DNA of 39,957 nucleotides, from assembly GCF_001418325.1 (NCBI RefSeq), contig NZ_LIPN01000188.1, positions 1-39,957 on the forward strand, written 5' to 3'. Shown piece after piece: positions 15,597 to 23,321 of the stretch (within the stretch, counting starts at the first letter, position 1; each line of letters starts with the position of its first letter). Both the position numbers and the translations under genes were made by a program. The notes under the pieces are model-generated. The model made no database searches. It saw nothing but the letters and a program-made list of their open reading frames with translations, and was not told the DNA's origin. The stretch is from Streptomyces atriruber. GTDB taxonomy: Bacteria > Actinomycetota > Actinomycetes > Streptomycetales > Streptomycetaceae.

Positions 15597-16175
15597 ATGG
15601 CCAGACCAAGAGAGTTCGATGAGGACCGCGTCGTCGCCGCGGCCATGGAGACGTTCTGGCGGCACGGGTACGAAGCCACCTCGACGCGCGATCTGTGCGA
15701 CAGCACGGGCCTCGGCCCGTCGAGCCTCTACAACACCTTCGGCGGCAAGCGGCAGCTCTACCTCCGCGCCCTGCGGCGCTACTACGACACCGCCACCGCG
15801 GAGCAGGTCGAGATCCTGCGCGGCGAAGGACCGGCCAAGGAACGGCTGCGCGCCATGATGATCCACGCCGTCGACGCCGACCTCGACGCGACGGGTGCGC
15901 GCGGCTGTTTCGCCATCAACGCCGCCGTCGAGCTCGCCGGGCTCGACCCCGAGGTCAGGGAAGCGGTGCGACGCAGCTTCGACCGGGTCGAGGACGAGCT
16001 GTGCGCGGTCGTCGAGGCGGGGCGCGGCGCGGGCGAGATCCGCTCCACCGGTGACGCGCGGGTCGTGGCCCGCCGGGTCCAGAGCACGTACTACGGCCTG
16101 CGCGTCCTCGGCCGCGTACAGGACGACCGCGAGGTCCTGCTCGCCACGGTGGACGGCGCGCTCGCCGACCTGTGA
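15597..16175 (+). CDS. TetR/AcrR-family transcriptional regulator
   Basis: Encodes 192 residues. The N-terminal DNA-binding domain has the TetR signature: FDEDRVVAAAMETFWRHGYE, then TSTRDLCDSTGLGPSSLY as helix-turn-helix and NTFGGKRQLYLRALRRYYD. The C-terminal helices would bind an unknown ligand; GARGCFAINAAVELA near residue 98 is typical of the TetR_C group that regulates oxidoreductase or efflux genes. The ATG at 15597 has no ribosome-binding site and the promoter geometry suggests a leaderless mRNA. It lies between the MFS/Rid operon and the RiPP precursor gene, all on one strand, and could regulate either; autoregulation through the TTTTG...CAAAA dyad is likely. Confidence 0.9.
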   Translation: MARPREFDEDRVVAAAMETFWRHGYEATSTRDLCDSTGLGPSSLYNTFGGKRQLYLRALRRYYDTATAEQVEILRGEGPAKERLRAMMIHAVDADLDATGARGCFAINAAVELAGLDPEVREAVRRSFDRVEDELCAVVEAGRGAGEIRSTGDARVVARRVQSTYYGLRVLGRVQDDREVLLATVDGALADL

Positions 16176-16191
16176 CCGCGCGCATGCGCCT

Positions 16192-16211
16192 CGCTGACGT
16201 ACCGCTGACGT
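16192..16211. promoter_or_regulatory. direct repeats CGCTGACGT upstream of the RiPP precursor gene
   Basis: CGCTGACGT occurs at 16192-16200 and 16203-16211, 11 bp apart, so both copies face the same side of the helix. They lie 147-166 bp upstream of the precursor start, just after the TetR stop. A tandem-binding activator is one explanation. There is no independent support. Confidence 0.3.
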
Positions 16212-16357
16212 CCTTCGCCCACGGACCGCCCCGCCCCACTCCCGACATGCCAGGCATAGCCCATCACCTGCGCGTTTATCGGGTGTTGATCGCGGACCGC
16301 GACGCTCCGCAGGTCCATGCCCCACAAGGGCCGACGGAAACGACCGGAGGTAAGTCC

Positions 16358-16438
16358 ATGAAGGTTGTCCGCTCCCTCAAGAAGAAGATCACCGGTGAGA
16401 AGAGCCTCAAGTCCTACGCCTGGTACATCTGGTACTAG
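16358..16438 (+). CDS. atropopeptide (tryptorubin-type) RiPP precursor peptide
   Basis: A 26-codon gene with a strong GGAGG at 16346-16350, 7 bases before the ATG. The peptide is a basic leader, starting MKVVRSLKKK, then GEKSLKSY, and ends in the six residues AWYIWY directly before the stop codon. AWYIWY is the amino-acid sequence of tryptorubin A, a polycyclic hexapeptide made by ribosomal synthesis followed by oxidative crosslinking of its aromatic side chains. The P450 gene that should do this begins 131 bp downstream. No protease gene is adjacent, so leader removal is presumably by a host peptidase. In the literature this gene type has been called trpA, which clashes with tryptophan synthase, so no symbol is given. 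The high basic content of the leader (Lys/Arg 8 of 20) may serve P450 recognition. Confidence 0.95.
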   Translation: MKVVRSLKKKITGEKSLKSYAWYIWY

Positions 16439-16451
16439 GCCGACGGCAGGC

Positions 16452-16474
16452 ATCGGCGCGCATCCCGCGCCGGT
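16452..16474 (+). terminator. hairpin between precursor and P450 genes
   Basis: ATCGGCGCG (16452-16460) pairs with CGCGCCGGT (16466-16474) around a CATCC loop, a 9-bp stem with one G-T pair. It begins 13 bases after the precursor stop. No T-tract follows. Partial termination or 3'-end stabilisation here would give more precursor mRNA than P450 mRNA. A tight palindrome TCCCTTAGGGA follows at 16480-16490. Confidence 0.45.
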
Positions 16475-16569
16475 GCACATCCCTTAGGGACGCAACGCGC
16501 CGTCGAGGCCCGCGCCCGGTGTGCCCGACCGGCCCGCCGGGCACGGGCCTCCCGCTCTGGGAGACCCCG

Positions 16570-17622
16570 ATGTCCATCTCCGGTACCGACCGGCTCGCGC
16601 GCACGACCGTGTTCACGCCGCGCCTCGACGCCCTGCTGCGCGACCACCGCGGCCAGGAACTGTTCCGCCTCGACGACGACACCGTCGGCGTCGCCGGGCC
16701 CGCCCTGACCGACCGGATCCTCGCCGCACGCCTGGCCACCGACCGCGAACGGCCCACCTTCAAGCCGCTGCAAGGGCGTTCCATCCCGCGCACCGAGGCG
16801 TCCACCGTCATGCAGGCCATCGGCCGTGACGTGCGGGCGGCGCTCAAGAAGCCCGTGCCCGGCCGCCTCGACCTCTCGGGGGAGTGGCCGCACGTCGGCC
16901 ACGTCCACCTCCGCGACCTGATCCTCGGCGCCGACCCGTACCGGCTGCGCATCCTCATGGACCGCACCCTGGAGCTGACGCCCAAGCTGACCTGGACGGT
17001 CATCGCCGCCGGCGCCGCCCTGCCCGGCAGGCTCCGGCCGGGCGCGCCCGTCACCAGCATCGCGGGCCTGACCGCGAACGCCGCGACGTACAGCGAGCGC
17101 CGCTACGCCATGGGCCTGTACCGGCGGGCGGCCGCCCCGGTCTGCTTCACCATCTCCACGCTCGTCGCCAACGCGTACTGGCTCGGGGCGCCCTTCGACG
17201 ACGAGACGCCCAACGAGCACATCCTGTACGAATCCATGCGGCTGCTGCCGCCGTCCTGGAACATCCTGCGGAACGCGTCCCCCGAGTACACCGCCCTCGA
17301 CGACCGCATCGGCACCGGCGACGACGTCCTGCTCCTGCCGCTGCTCAGCCACCGGGACCCCGAACTCTGGGACGAACCCGACGAGTTCCGCCCCGGCCGC
17401 TGGGCCACCCTCGACCCGGACGACCACCCCGGCTACCTCCCGTTCGGCCATGCCTCCGAACGCTGCTGGGGGCGGCACATGGTGATGCCGCTGGCCGGGA
17501 TGCTGCTCGACATCCTGCGGGCCGAGGGGACGACGGTCGACGCGCGGCAGACCACCGCGAAGGTGCCGCTCGCGGGGCTGCTCGGCGTCGACAAGGTGCG
17601 ACTCGTCCGCGGCGGGGCCTAG
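16570..17622 (+). CDS. cytochrome P450, atropopeptide crosslinking enzyme
   Basis: Encodes 350 residues, about 50 fewer than a typical bacterial P450. The K-helix ExxR is YESMR (Glu221, Arg224) and the heme-binding loop is PFGHASERCWG with Cys299 as the thiolate ligand. In the I-helix, the usual A-G-x-(D/E)-T is absent; the corresponding stretch reads VCFTISTLVANAYW near residue 191. Loss of that proton-relay pair is also seen in some P450s that couple aromatic rings by radical chemistry. Because it follows the AWYIWY precursor, it is assigned as the enzyme that makes the aryl-aryl and aryl-nitrogen links of a tryptorubin-type product. GGGAGA lies 5 bases before the ATG. Its stop shares the tetranucleotide CTAG with the convergent methyltransferase gene. 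Confidence 0.93.
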   Translation: MSISGTDRLARTTVFTPRLDALLRDHRGQELFRLDDDTVGVAGPALTDRILAARLATDRERPTFKPLQGRSIPRTEASTVMQAIGRDVRAALKKPVPGRLDLSGEWPHVGHVHLRDLILGADPYRLRILMDRTLELTPKLTWTVIAAGAALPGRLRPGAPVTSIAGLTANAATYSERRYAMGLYRRAAAPVCFTISTLVANAYWLGAPFDDETPNEHILYESMRLLPPSWNILRNASPEYTALDDRIGTGDDVLLLPLLSHRDPELWDEPDEFRPGRWATLDPDDHPGYLPFGHASERCWGRHMVMPLAGMLLDILRAEGTTVDARQTTAKVPLAGLLGVDKVRLVRGGA

Positions 17623-18383
17623 GACCCCGCCGTGCCGGGGCCTGTCCGGCGGAACAGGGCCGTCCAGAGGAAGGGCTCGCCGAAGAGCTCCGAACCGGGC
17701 GGCTCGTCGCGCATCCGGCGCACCTCGACCTCCGTCAGACCGGCGAAGATCCCGCGCAGCGCGTCCGCCGTGTAGGCGAGGCCGCCGTGCAGCCGGGCCG
17801 TGCGGTAGAAGTCCGTGTCGGACAGCTCGGAGCCCATGCCTTCCGTGCCCCCCTCGACCGCCGCGAAAGCGGTGAGGGCGAGGTGGCCGCCGGGCGCCAG
17901 GACGCGGTCGACGAGGGCGAGGTAGCTGATGCGGCGGTGCGGCGGCAGGTGGTGGAAGCAGCCCGAGTCGTGGATCAGGTCGTACGGACCGGTCAGCTCG
18001 CTCTCCGTGAGCGCGAAGGCGTCGCCGTGGTGGAAGCGGACGTCCGCCCCCGCCTCGCGGGCACGGTCCGCGGCCCAGTCCAGGGCGGTGGACGACAGGT
18101 CGACGGCGTCCACCTCGTACCCGAGGGCGGCCAGGTGGAGCGCGTTGCGTCCGGGGCCGCAGCCGAGGTCGAGGGCGCGGCCCGGGGCGAGGAGGCCCCG
18201 CTCGGCGTACGAGACGAGGCTTTCGTCCGGCTTGGCCGCGAAGAACGGCACCGGCCTGTCGCGGTCCGCGTAGAAGCCGTCCCACCAGTCGGCCCCGCCG
18301 GCCGTCCAGCGGTCGGCCGTCGGCTCGAACAGGCCGTCCAGGAGCTTCATCACGTCGTCGATCGTGCGGATGCTGCGATCCAT
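17619..18383 (-). CDS. class I SAM-dependent methyltransferase
   Basis: Encodes 254 residues. Motif I is ALDLGCGPGRNALHLAALG near residue 70, followed by VDAVDLSSTALDWA, the acidic VRFHHGDAFAL, then DLIHDSGCFHHLPPH (motif IV) and VLAPGGHLALTAF. DSGCFHHL places it near thiol and thiopurine-type or tellurite-type small-molecule methyltransferases. The ATG at 18383 is preferred over a TTG one codon earlier because AAGGGG is well spaced. It converges on the P450, sharing CTAG as stop codon on both strands. Tryptorubin A carries no methyl group, so a role in that pathway is unlikely. Confidence 0.85.
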   Translation of the reverse strand: MDRSIRTIDDVMKLLDGLFEPTADRWTAGGADWWDGFYADRDRPVPFFAAKPDESLVSYAERGLLAPGRALDLGCGPGRNALHLAALGYEVDAVDLSSTALDWAADRAREAGADVRFHHGDAFALTESELTGPYDLIHDSGCFHHLPPHRRISYLALVDRVLAPGGHLALTAFAAVEGGTEGMGSELSDTDFYRTARLHGGLAYTADALRGIFAGLTEVEVRRMRDEPPGSELFGEPFLWTALFRRTGPGTAGS

Positions 18384-18705
18384 CAAGTCCCCTTTCCCGA
18401 AGCCTCAATTGTAGGTTCGGAGAGAGGGAAGGCCCAGTTCAGCGGGGGTTTGAGGGGGTCCTGGGGAGCGCGTCGGCGAGCGCCTGCGGGGCCGGTGGGC
18501 GGGTGCCGGACGCAGCACCCCGAGCCCGTGCCCAAGAGGCGTCCGCGAGCCCGCGGGAGGCCTTTGAAGGGGTTCTCCGGGCGTCGTCGGCGCGGCTTTT
18601 CGAAGCGGTCGAACGACATGTTCACGCGGCGTATCCCCAGGCGTAATCACAGCTGGTTGGATGTGCGAGCTCGCAGCAACCACCCCCCCACCCGAAGGAG
18701 CTCCA
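18384..18705. other. 322-bp divergent intergenic region
   Basis: No supported gene lies here. On the minus strand, TACAAT (18413-18408) is a good -10 for the methyltransferase gene, with no convincing -35. On the plus strand, the sphingomyelinase promoter described separately is present. The middle 18460-18600 is GC-rich sequence without clear dyads or repeats. Confidence 0.6.
18621..18649 (+). promoter_or_regulatory. candidate promoter of the sphingomyelinase gene
   Basis: TTCACG (18621-18626) and TAATCA (18644-18649) are separated by 17 bp, about 57 bp before the GTG at 18706. Match to the vegetative consensus is moderate. Confidence 0.4.
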
Positions 18706-19692
18706 GTGCCCCACACAGCGCTGCGCAGGACCCACGCGGCCGCGATCACCACCGTGCTCGCCGCGGCCACGCTCGCCGCCGTCGCCCCCTCCGCGACCGC
18801 CGCCGACGCCTCCGCCGCCCCGCCCCCGCTCAAGGTGCTCACGTACAACACCTTCCTGTTCAGCAAGACGCTCTACCCGAACTGGGGCCAGGACCACCGG
18901 GCCAAGGAGATACCGGCCGCCGACTTCTTCCGGGGCCAGGACGTCGTCGTGCTTCAGGAGGCGTTCGACAACTCCTCCTCCGACGCGCTGAAGGCGAACG
19001 CGGCGGCCCGCTACCCCCACCAGACCCCGGTGATGGGCCGCGGCAAGAGCGGCTGGGACGCGACCGGCGGCGCGTACTCCTCGGTGACGCCGGAGGACGG
19101 CGGTGTGACCGTCCTGAGCAAGTGGCCGATCGTGCGCAAGGAGCAGTACGTCTACAAGGACGCCTGCGGCGCCGACGCGTACTCCAACAAGGGCTTCGTC
19201 TACGCCGTCCTGGACGTGAACGGCACCAGGACGCACGTCGTGGGCACCCACGCCCAGTCCACCGACCCCGGCTGCGGCAGCGGCGAGGCCGCGGCCGCCC
19301 GCGCGAAGCAGTTCAAGGAGATGGACGCCTTCCTCGACGCCAAGAACATCCCCGCGGACGAACAGGTCATCGTGGCGGGGGACTTCAACGTCGACTCGCG
19401 CAGCTCCGAGTACGCCTCGATGCTCGCCGACGGGGGACTCGCCCCCGCCGACGCCCGCACGGGTCACCCCTACTCCTTCGACACCCAGGACAACTCGATC
19501 GCCGCCGAGCGCTATCCGGACGACCCCCGCGAGGACCTCGATCACGTCCTGCACCGCAAGGGCCACGCCCGCCCCGCGAGCTGGACCAACGACGTGATCA
19601 AGGAGCAGAGCGCGCCCTGGACGGTCTCCAGCTGGGGCAAGGAGTACACGTACACGAACCTGTCGGACCACTACCCCGTGACCGCCTCCTAG
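18706..19692 (+). CDS. sph: secreted sphingomyelin phosphodiesterase (neutral sphingomyelinase)
   Basis: Encodes 328 residues. The start is a GTG at 18706 preceded by GAAGGAG. A signal peptide of about 28 residues (RRTHAAAITTVLAAATLAAV, then Ala-rich with a likely cut after ATAADA) sends it outside the cell. The DNase I/exonuclease-endonuclease-phosphatase fold is plain: LTYNTFLFSK near the mature N-terminus, VVLQEAFDNSS (metal-binding Glu), THAQSTDPGCG, VAGDFNVDSRS, DLDHVLHRKG and the C-terminal LSDHYPVTAS with the catalytic His. This set matches bacterial neutral sphingomyelinases that cleave sphingomyelin to ceramide and phosphocholine. It converges on the DUF4180 gene with a 12-bp gap. 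Confidence 0.9.
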   Translation: MPHTALRRTHAAAITTVLAAATLAAVAPSATAADASAAPPPLKVLTYNTFLFSKTLYPNWGQDHRAKEIPAADFFRGQDVVVLQEAFDNSSSDALKANAAARYPHQTPVMGRGKSGWDATGGAYSSVTPEDGGVTVLSKWPIVRKEQYVYKDACGADAYSNKGFVYAVLDVNGTRTHVVGTHAQSTDPGCGSGEAAAARAKQFKEMDAFLDAKNIPADEQVIVAGDFNVDSRSSEYASMLADGGLAPADARTGHPYSFDTQDNSIAAERYPDDPREDLDHVLHRKGHARPASWTNDVIKEQSAPWTVSSWGKEYTYTNLSDHYPVTAS

Positions 19693-19704
19693 AGGCCTGG
19701 AGGC

Positions 19705-20061
19705 TCAGCCCTTCAGGCGCGCGTGCAGCTCCTCTGCGTCGGCGAGGAACCAGGTCTGCCGTCCCCGGTTGCACTCCCGGATGAAGTCGCGCAGGGCCGA
19801 ACTGGCCTCTGTGTGGCGGGAGATGTCGCCGAGGACGGCGAGGCCCACGCGGTAGGTGACGAACTTCTGGATGATGTCGCCCGCGACGCGGGTGCGCAGC
19901 TGGAAGAACGTGTCGTCGAACCGCTCGGCCGGGATGGCGACCCACTGGGCCCCCTGCCAGGCCGCGTTGCCGACGAGGTCCATGATGTCGCGCTCCCCGG
20001 CGATGGGCTCGCCCTCGGCGTCGCACATCAGGACCGCGCTCCCCTCCTCGGTGCCCGTCAC
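19705..20061 (-). CDS. DUF4180 protein
   Basis: Encodes 118 residues and matches the DUF4180 pattern: ERDIMDLVGNAAWQGAQWVA near the N-terminus, FDDTFFQLRTRVAGDIIQKF in the middle, RVGLAVLGDIS and CNRGRQTWFLADAEEL at the end. No catalytic role is established for the family; it is small, soluble and often found near DNA-binding or DinB proteins. The GTG at 20061 overlaps the DinB gene stop (GTGA), so translation is coupled. Confidence 0.85.
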   Translation of the reverse strand: MTGTEEGSAVLMCDAEGEPIAGERDIMDLVGNAAWQGAQWVAIPAERFDDTFFQLRTRVAGDIIQKFVTYRVGLAVLGDISRHTEASSALRDFIRECNRGRQTWFLADAEELHARLKG

Positions 20062-20624
20062 TGGCCCACCCTCCCGTCGACGCACTCGCGCAACAGGTCG
20101 GCGTGTCCGCAGTGTCTGGCGTACTCCTCGATCCGGTGCACCATCAGCTCGCGCACCGAGGTCCGGTCCTTGCCGAGGCGCTCGCCCAGGTCCGGGTGGG
20201 CGGCGAGGAGGGCGTCGGTCGCGGCCTGCTCGCGCTCCAGCGAGGCGAACGCCTCGTCGACCACGGCCTGGTCCGCGACGGCTCCGGCGAAGTCCGCGCC
20301 CCGCGCGCCGTACAGCTTCGGGACCGGGTCGTCGCTGATCCAGGTGCGCCAGTCCCGCTCCACCTCGACGAGGTGGCGGACCAGGCCGAGGAGCGACATC
20401 GTCGACGGCGGCACCGACCGCCGGGCCAGCTGCTCCGCGTCCAGGCCCTCGCACTTCATCCGCAGGGTCATGCGGTACCCCGACAGGAAGTCGAGCAGGG
20501 TGGGGAGCTCGCCGTCCGGACTGTTCCCTTCGCTGTTGCGGGGGTCGTCGTCCGGGTCGGCCCACATGTCGGGGTAGGTGGTGGCCCGGCTCCATCGCTC
20601 GGGGCGGTCACTCTGGTCGCTCAT
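20058..20624 (-). CDS. DinB-family protein
   Basis: Encodes 188 residues of the DinB/YfiT four-helix fold (DUF664 type). Candidate metal-binding histidines lie in LVRHLVEVERDW near residue 84 and in the last helix in HRIEEYARHCGHADLLRE near 165. In actinobacteria such proteins often act as mycothiol-dependent transferases or detoxification enzymes, but the substrate is unknown here. The N-terminal 35 residues are polar and disordered-looking. Coupled to the DUF4180 gene downstream. Confidence 0.85.
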   Translation of the reverse strand: MSDQSDRPERWSRATTYPDMWADPDDDPRNSEGNSPDGELPTLLDFLSGYRMTLRMKCEGLDAEQLARRSVPPSTMSLLGLVRHLVEVERDWRTWISDDPVPKLYGARGADFAGAVADQAVVDEAFASLEREQAATDALLAAHPDLGERLGKDRTSVRELMVHRIEEYARHCGHADLLRECVDGRVGQ

Positions 20625-20681
20625 GTTTCCATGGTCGTCCGTACGGAGCCGGGCCCGCCAGTCATTTGTCGCGGCGCCCGC

Positions 20682-22043
20682 CTACTTGTGCCAGGGGCCC
20701 GTCACCGCGAACGTCGTGCCGGGCGTGTAGCAGTTCACGTACATCGTGTCGTGGTCGGGGGAGAAGGTGACGCCCGCGAACTCGCCCCACTCCGGCTTCT
20801 CGGGGGTGCCGATGTTCTGCCGGCCCCGGGCCATCGGGTAGACCTCGCCGCCCCGGGTGAGGCCGTACACGTGCTGGGCGCCGTCGCCGTCCTCGCACAC
20901 CATCAGGCCGCCGCTCGGCGCCAGGCAGATGTTGTCGGGGGACTCGCCCGGCAGCTGGATGTCGGTGCTGGGACCGAAGACGATCACGAGGGTGAGGCGG
21001 CGCTTCGACGGGTCGTAGCGCCAGATCTGGCCGAAGTGGTCGGCCGCCGAGCCCTCCGCGCTGTGGGCGAAGGAGGAGACGAAGTAGACGGACGAGCCGC
21101 CCCAGTAGCAGCCCTCCAGCTTCTGCGCGTGGGTGATGCCCTTCTTGCCGAAGTCCTGCAGGCGGATGGGGGTCTGGGCCGCCAGCGGGTCCGGCACGTC
21201 GACCCACTCGATGCCGTCGAAGCAGGCGCCCGTCTCCTGGATCGAGGACAGGTCGGGCACGCCGGGCACCCGCATCGCCTGCAGCGTGCCGCCCGCGCGC
21301 AGCGAACCTCGGCCGCCCTCGGGCTTCTCGGGCAGGAAGCGGTAGAAGAGGCCGAAGGGCTTGAGGAAGGCGTCCTCGGTCTCGTAGACGACGCCGCGCT
21401 TCGGGTCGACGGCGATGGCCTCGTGCTGGAAGCGGCCCATCGCGGTGAGCGGCACCGCGCCGGTGCGGCGCGGATCCACCGGGTCGACCTCGAAGATGAA
21501 GCCGTGGTCCTTGGTGTAGCCGTTCGTGCCCGCCTTGTCCTCGGTCTCCTCGCAGGTGAGCCAGGTGCCCCAAGGGGTCGGCCCGCCCGCGCAGTTGACG
21601 GCGGTCCCGGCGATGGCGACGCGTTCGCCGACGACGTCGTTCCGCCGGTCGAGCGCGAGCGCCGTACAGCCGCCCTTGGCCATCGGGTCGTAGGTCAGGC
21701 CCTCGACCGTGGGGACGCCGATCTTGCCGGTGACGCGGTTCTCGTGGTTGCGCACGAGGTGGACCCCGCCGTGCCTGCCCCTGAAGGCGGCCATGCCGTC
21801 GTGGTTGCTGGGCACCTTGCCCTCACCCGACCGCAGTTCGTCGCCCTCGCGGGAGAGGACCTTGTAGCGGAACCCCTTGGGCAGGTCGAGCAGCCCCTCG
21901 GGGTCGGGGACGAGGGGGCCGTACCCGGCTCTTCCGTGTGCGGCCGCGGTGCCCGCGAAGAGTTCCGAGAGAGCGCCGGTGAAGGCGATTCCGGCGCCGA
22001 CGGCACCGGAGCGGGCGAGAACCTGACGTCGAGTGGCAGACAT
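20682..22043 (-). CDS. PhoX/DUF839 family secreted phosphatase-like protein
   Basis: Encodes 453 residues from ATG at 22043, with GGAGG 9 bases upstream. The N-terminus SATRRQVLARSGAVGAGIAF is a twin-arginine signal, so the folded protein would be exported with its cofactor. The mature part has the DUF839 landmarks: NHDGMAAF, HLVRNHENR, LALDRRND, NCAGGPTPWGTWLTCEE (conserved Cys and the metal-binding Glu), GRFQHEAIAVDP, EGCYWGGSSVYF and PDNICLAPSGGLMVCEDG. PhoX-type proteins are calcium/iron alkaline phosphatases of a beta-propeller fold. PhoX function is likely but the true substrate is not known for all DUF839 members. Confidence 0.88.
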   Translation of the reverse strand: MSATRRQVLARSGAVGAGIAFTGALSELFAGTAAAHGRAGYGPLVPDPEGLLDLPKGFRYKVLSREGDELRSGEGKVPSNHDGMAAFRGRHGGVHLVRNHENRVTGKIGVPTVEGLTYDPMAKGGCTALALDRRNDVVGERVAIAGTAVNCAGGPTPWGTWLTCEETEDKAGTNGYTKDHGFIFEVDPVDPRRTGAVPLTAMGRFQHEAIAVDPKRGVVYETEDAFLKPFGLFYRFLPEKPEGGRGSLRAGGTLQAMRVPGVPDLSSIQETGACFDGIEWVDVPDPLAAQTPIRLQDFGKKGITHAQKLEGCYWGGSSVYFVSSFAHSAEGSAADHFGQIWRYDPSKRRLTLVIVFGPSTDIQLPGESPDNICLAPSGGLMVCEDGDGAQHVYGLTRGGEVYPMARGRQNIGTPEKPEWGEFAGVTFSPDHDTMYVNCYTPGTTFAVTGPWHK

Positions 22044-22150
22044 GATGGGCAACCTCCTGCTGGCGGACAGGAATGTGACCGGATGTGTGTACCACGCGCT
22101 CTGGTGCACGGGAACCACGCGCGTAGCTTCCGTTTCGCGTGCCGTCCCGT

Positions 22151-22182
22151 GCCCCCGCGGCGACGGGAGCCGCGGCAGGGGC
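22151..22182 (-). terminator. hairpin after the ZapE gene
   Basis: GCCCCCGCGGC (22151-22161) pairs with GCCGCGGCAGGGGC (22169-22182) around a 7-base loop, 11 bp in all with a 3-base bulge. It begins 12 bases after the zapE stop on the minus strand and would end that transcript before the PhoX promoter. There is no T-tract. Confidence 0.5.
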
Positions 22183-22193
22183 TGCTGGTGGGA

Positions 22194-23285
22194 CTACTCG
22201 CCCACGAGTCCCTTGGCGTCCCGCGCGAGCGCCGTGAGCCGCGAGATGGCCCGGAAGTACTTCTTCCGATACCCGCCGTTGAGCATGTCCTCGCTGAAGA
22301 GCCGGTCGAAGGGCACACCGGAGGCGAGCACCGGCACCTCTCGGTCGTACAGCCTGTCGGCGAGCACCACAAGGCGCAGAGCGGTCGACTGGTCCGGCAC
22401 CGGCGTCACGTCGGTGAGGCAGACGGCGCCGAGCCCGTCGGTCAGCGCGCCGTACCGGCTCGGGTGCACCTTGGACAGATGTTCGAGAAGGTGCGGGAAG
22501 TCGTCGAGCGAGGCGCGGTCGGCCGCGTACGCCGCCTTGGTGACCTGCTCCTCCGAGTACGGGGCGGGTGCCTCCGGAAGGCCCCGGTGGCGGTAGTCCT
22601 CGCCGTCGATCCGCAACGCCTTGAAGTGGGAGGACAGGCCCTGGATCTCGCGCATGAAGTCCGTGGCCGCGAACCGGCCCTCGCCGAGCTTGCCCGGCAG
22701 CGTGTTCGAGGTCGCGGCGAGTGCCACGCCCTCCCCGACGAGCTTGGAGAGCAGCGAGGAGACCAGGACCGTGTCGCCCGGGTCGTCGAGCTCGAATTCG
22801 TCGATGCAGAGCAGCCGGTGCCCGGCGAGGGTGCGCACGGTCTGCTGGAAGCCGAGCGCGCCGACCAGGTTGGTCAGCTCGACGAAGGTGCCGAACGCCT
22901 TCTGCTCGGGCGCCGCGGGCGTCGCGTGCCAGAGGGAGGCGAGCAGGTGGGTCTTGCCGACGCCGTAGCCGCCGTCGAGGTAGATGCCGCGGGGGCCCGT
23001 GGGGGCGGCGGCCTTCTTCTGGAACCAGCGGCGCTTGCCCGACCCGCTCGCGTGCGCTCCGCCCAGCCCCGCGGCGAAGCCGCTCAGGACGCCGACCGCC
23101 TCGGTCTGGCTCGGCTGGTTCGGGTCCGGGATGTACGTGTCGAAGCGGACGGCGTCGAAGCGCGGCGGCGGCACCATCTCGGCGACCAGGCGGTCGGCGG
23201 GGACACGGGGCTCGCGGGCGCACAGGGACAGCGGAGCCACTTCGGCTATGGGGTGGTGCCCGGAGGCGGCGGTGGAGGACGACAC
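22194..23285 (-). CDS. zapE: AFG1/ZapE-family ATPase
   Basis: Encodes 363 residues. Walker A is DGGYGVGKTHLLASLWH near residue 100, followed by VELTNLVGALGF and Walker B LLCIDEFELDDPGD near 160, where FELDDPGDT is the family hallmark. A sensor sequence is ALAATSNTLPGKLGEGRF, and the C-terminal half carries VTPVPDQSTALRLVVLADRLYD. ZapE/AFG1 proteins are AAA-like ATPases linked to cell division or membrane protein quality control in other bacteria. The GTG at 23285 is 36 bp from the divergent ATG of the reductase gene; only a weak GGGGA precedes it. Confidence 0.9.
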   Translation of the reverse strand: MSSSTAASGHHPIAEVAPLSLCAREPRVPADRLVAEMVPPPRFDAVRFDTYIPDPNQPSQTEAVGVLSGFAAGLGGAHASGSGKRRWFQKKAAAPTGPRGIYLDGGYGVGKTHLLASLWHATPAAPEQKAFGTFVELTNLVGALGFQQTVRTLAGHRLLCIDEFELDDPGDTVLVSSLLSKLVGEGVALAATSNTLPGKLGEGRFAATDFMREIQGLSSHFKALRIDGEDYRHRGLPEAPAPYSEEQVTKAAYAADRASLDDFPHLLEHLSKVHPSRYGALTDGLGAVCLTDVTPVPDQSTALRLVVLADRLYDREVPVLASGVPFDRLFSEDMLNGGYRKKYFRAISRLTALARDAKGLVGE

Positions 23286-23321
23286 GGTTCCCCAGCTTAA
23301 GGGGCGTGCAAGACTGCGGAT

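Noticed and set aside
17619..18383. Treating the convergent methyltransferase as a tryptorubin tailoring enzyme.
   Set aside because: It is on the opposite strand, converges on the P450 and the known compound has no methyl group.
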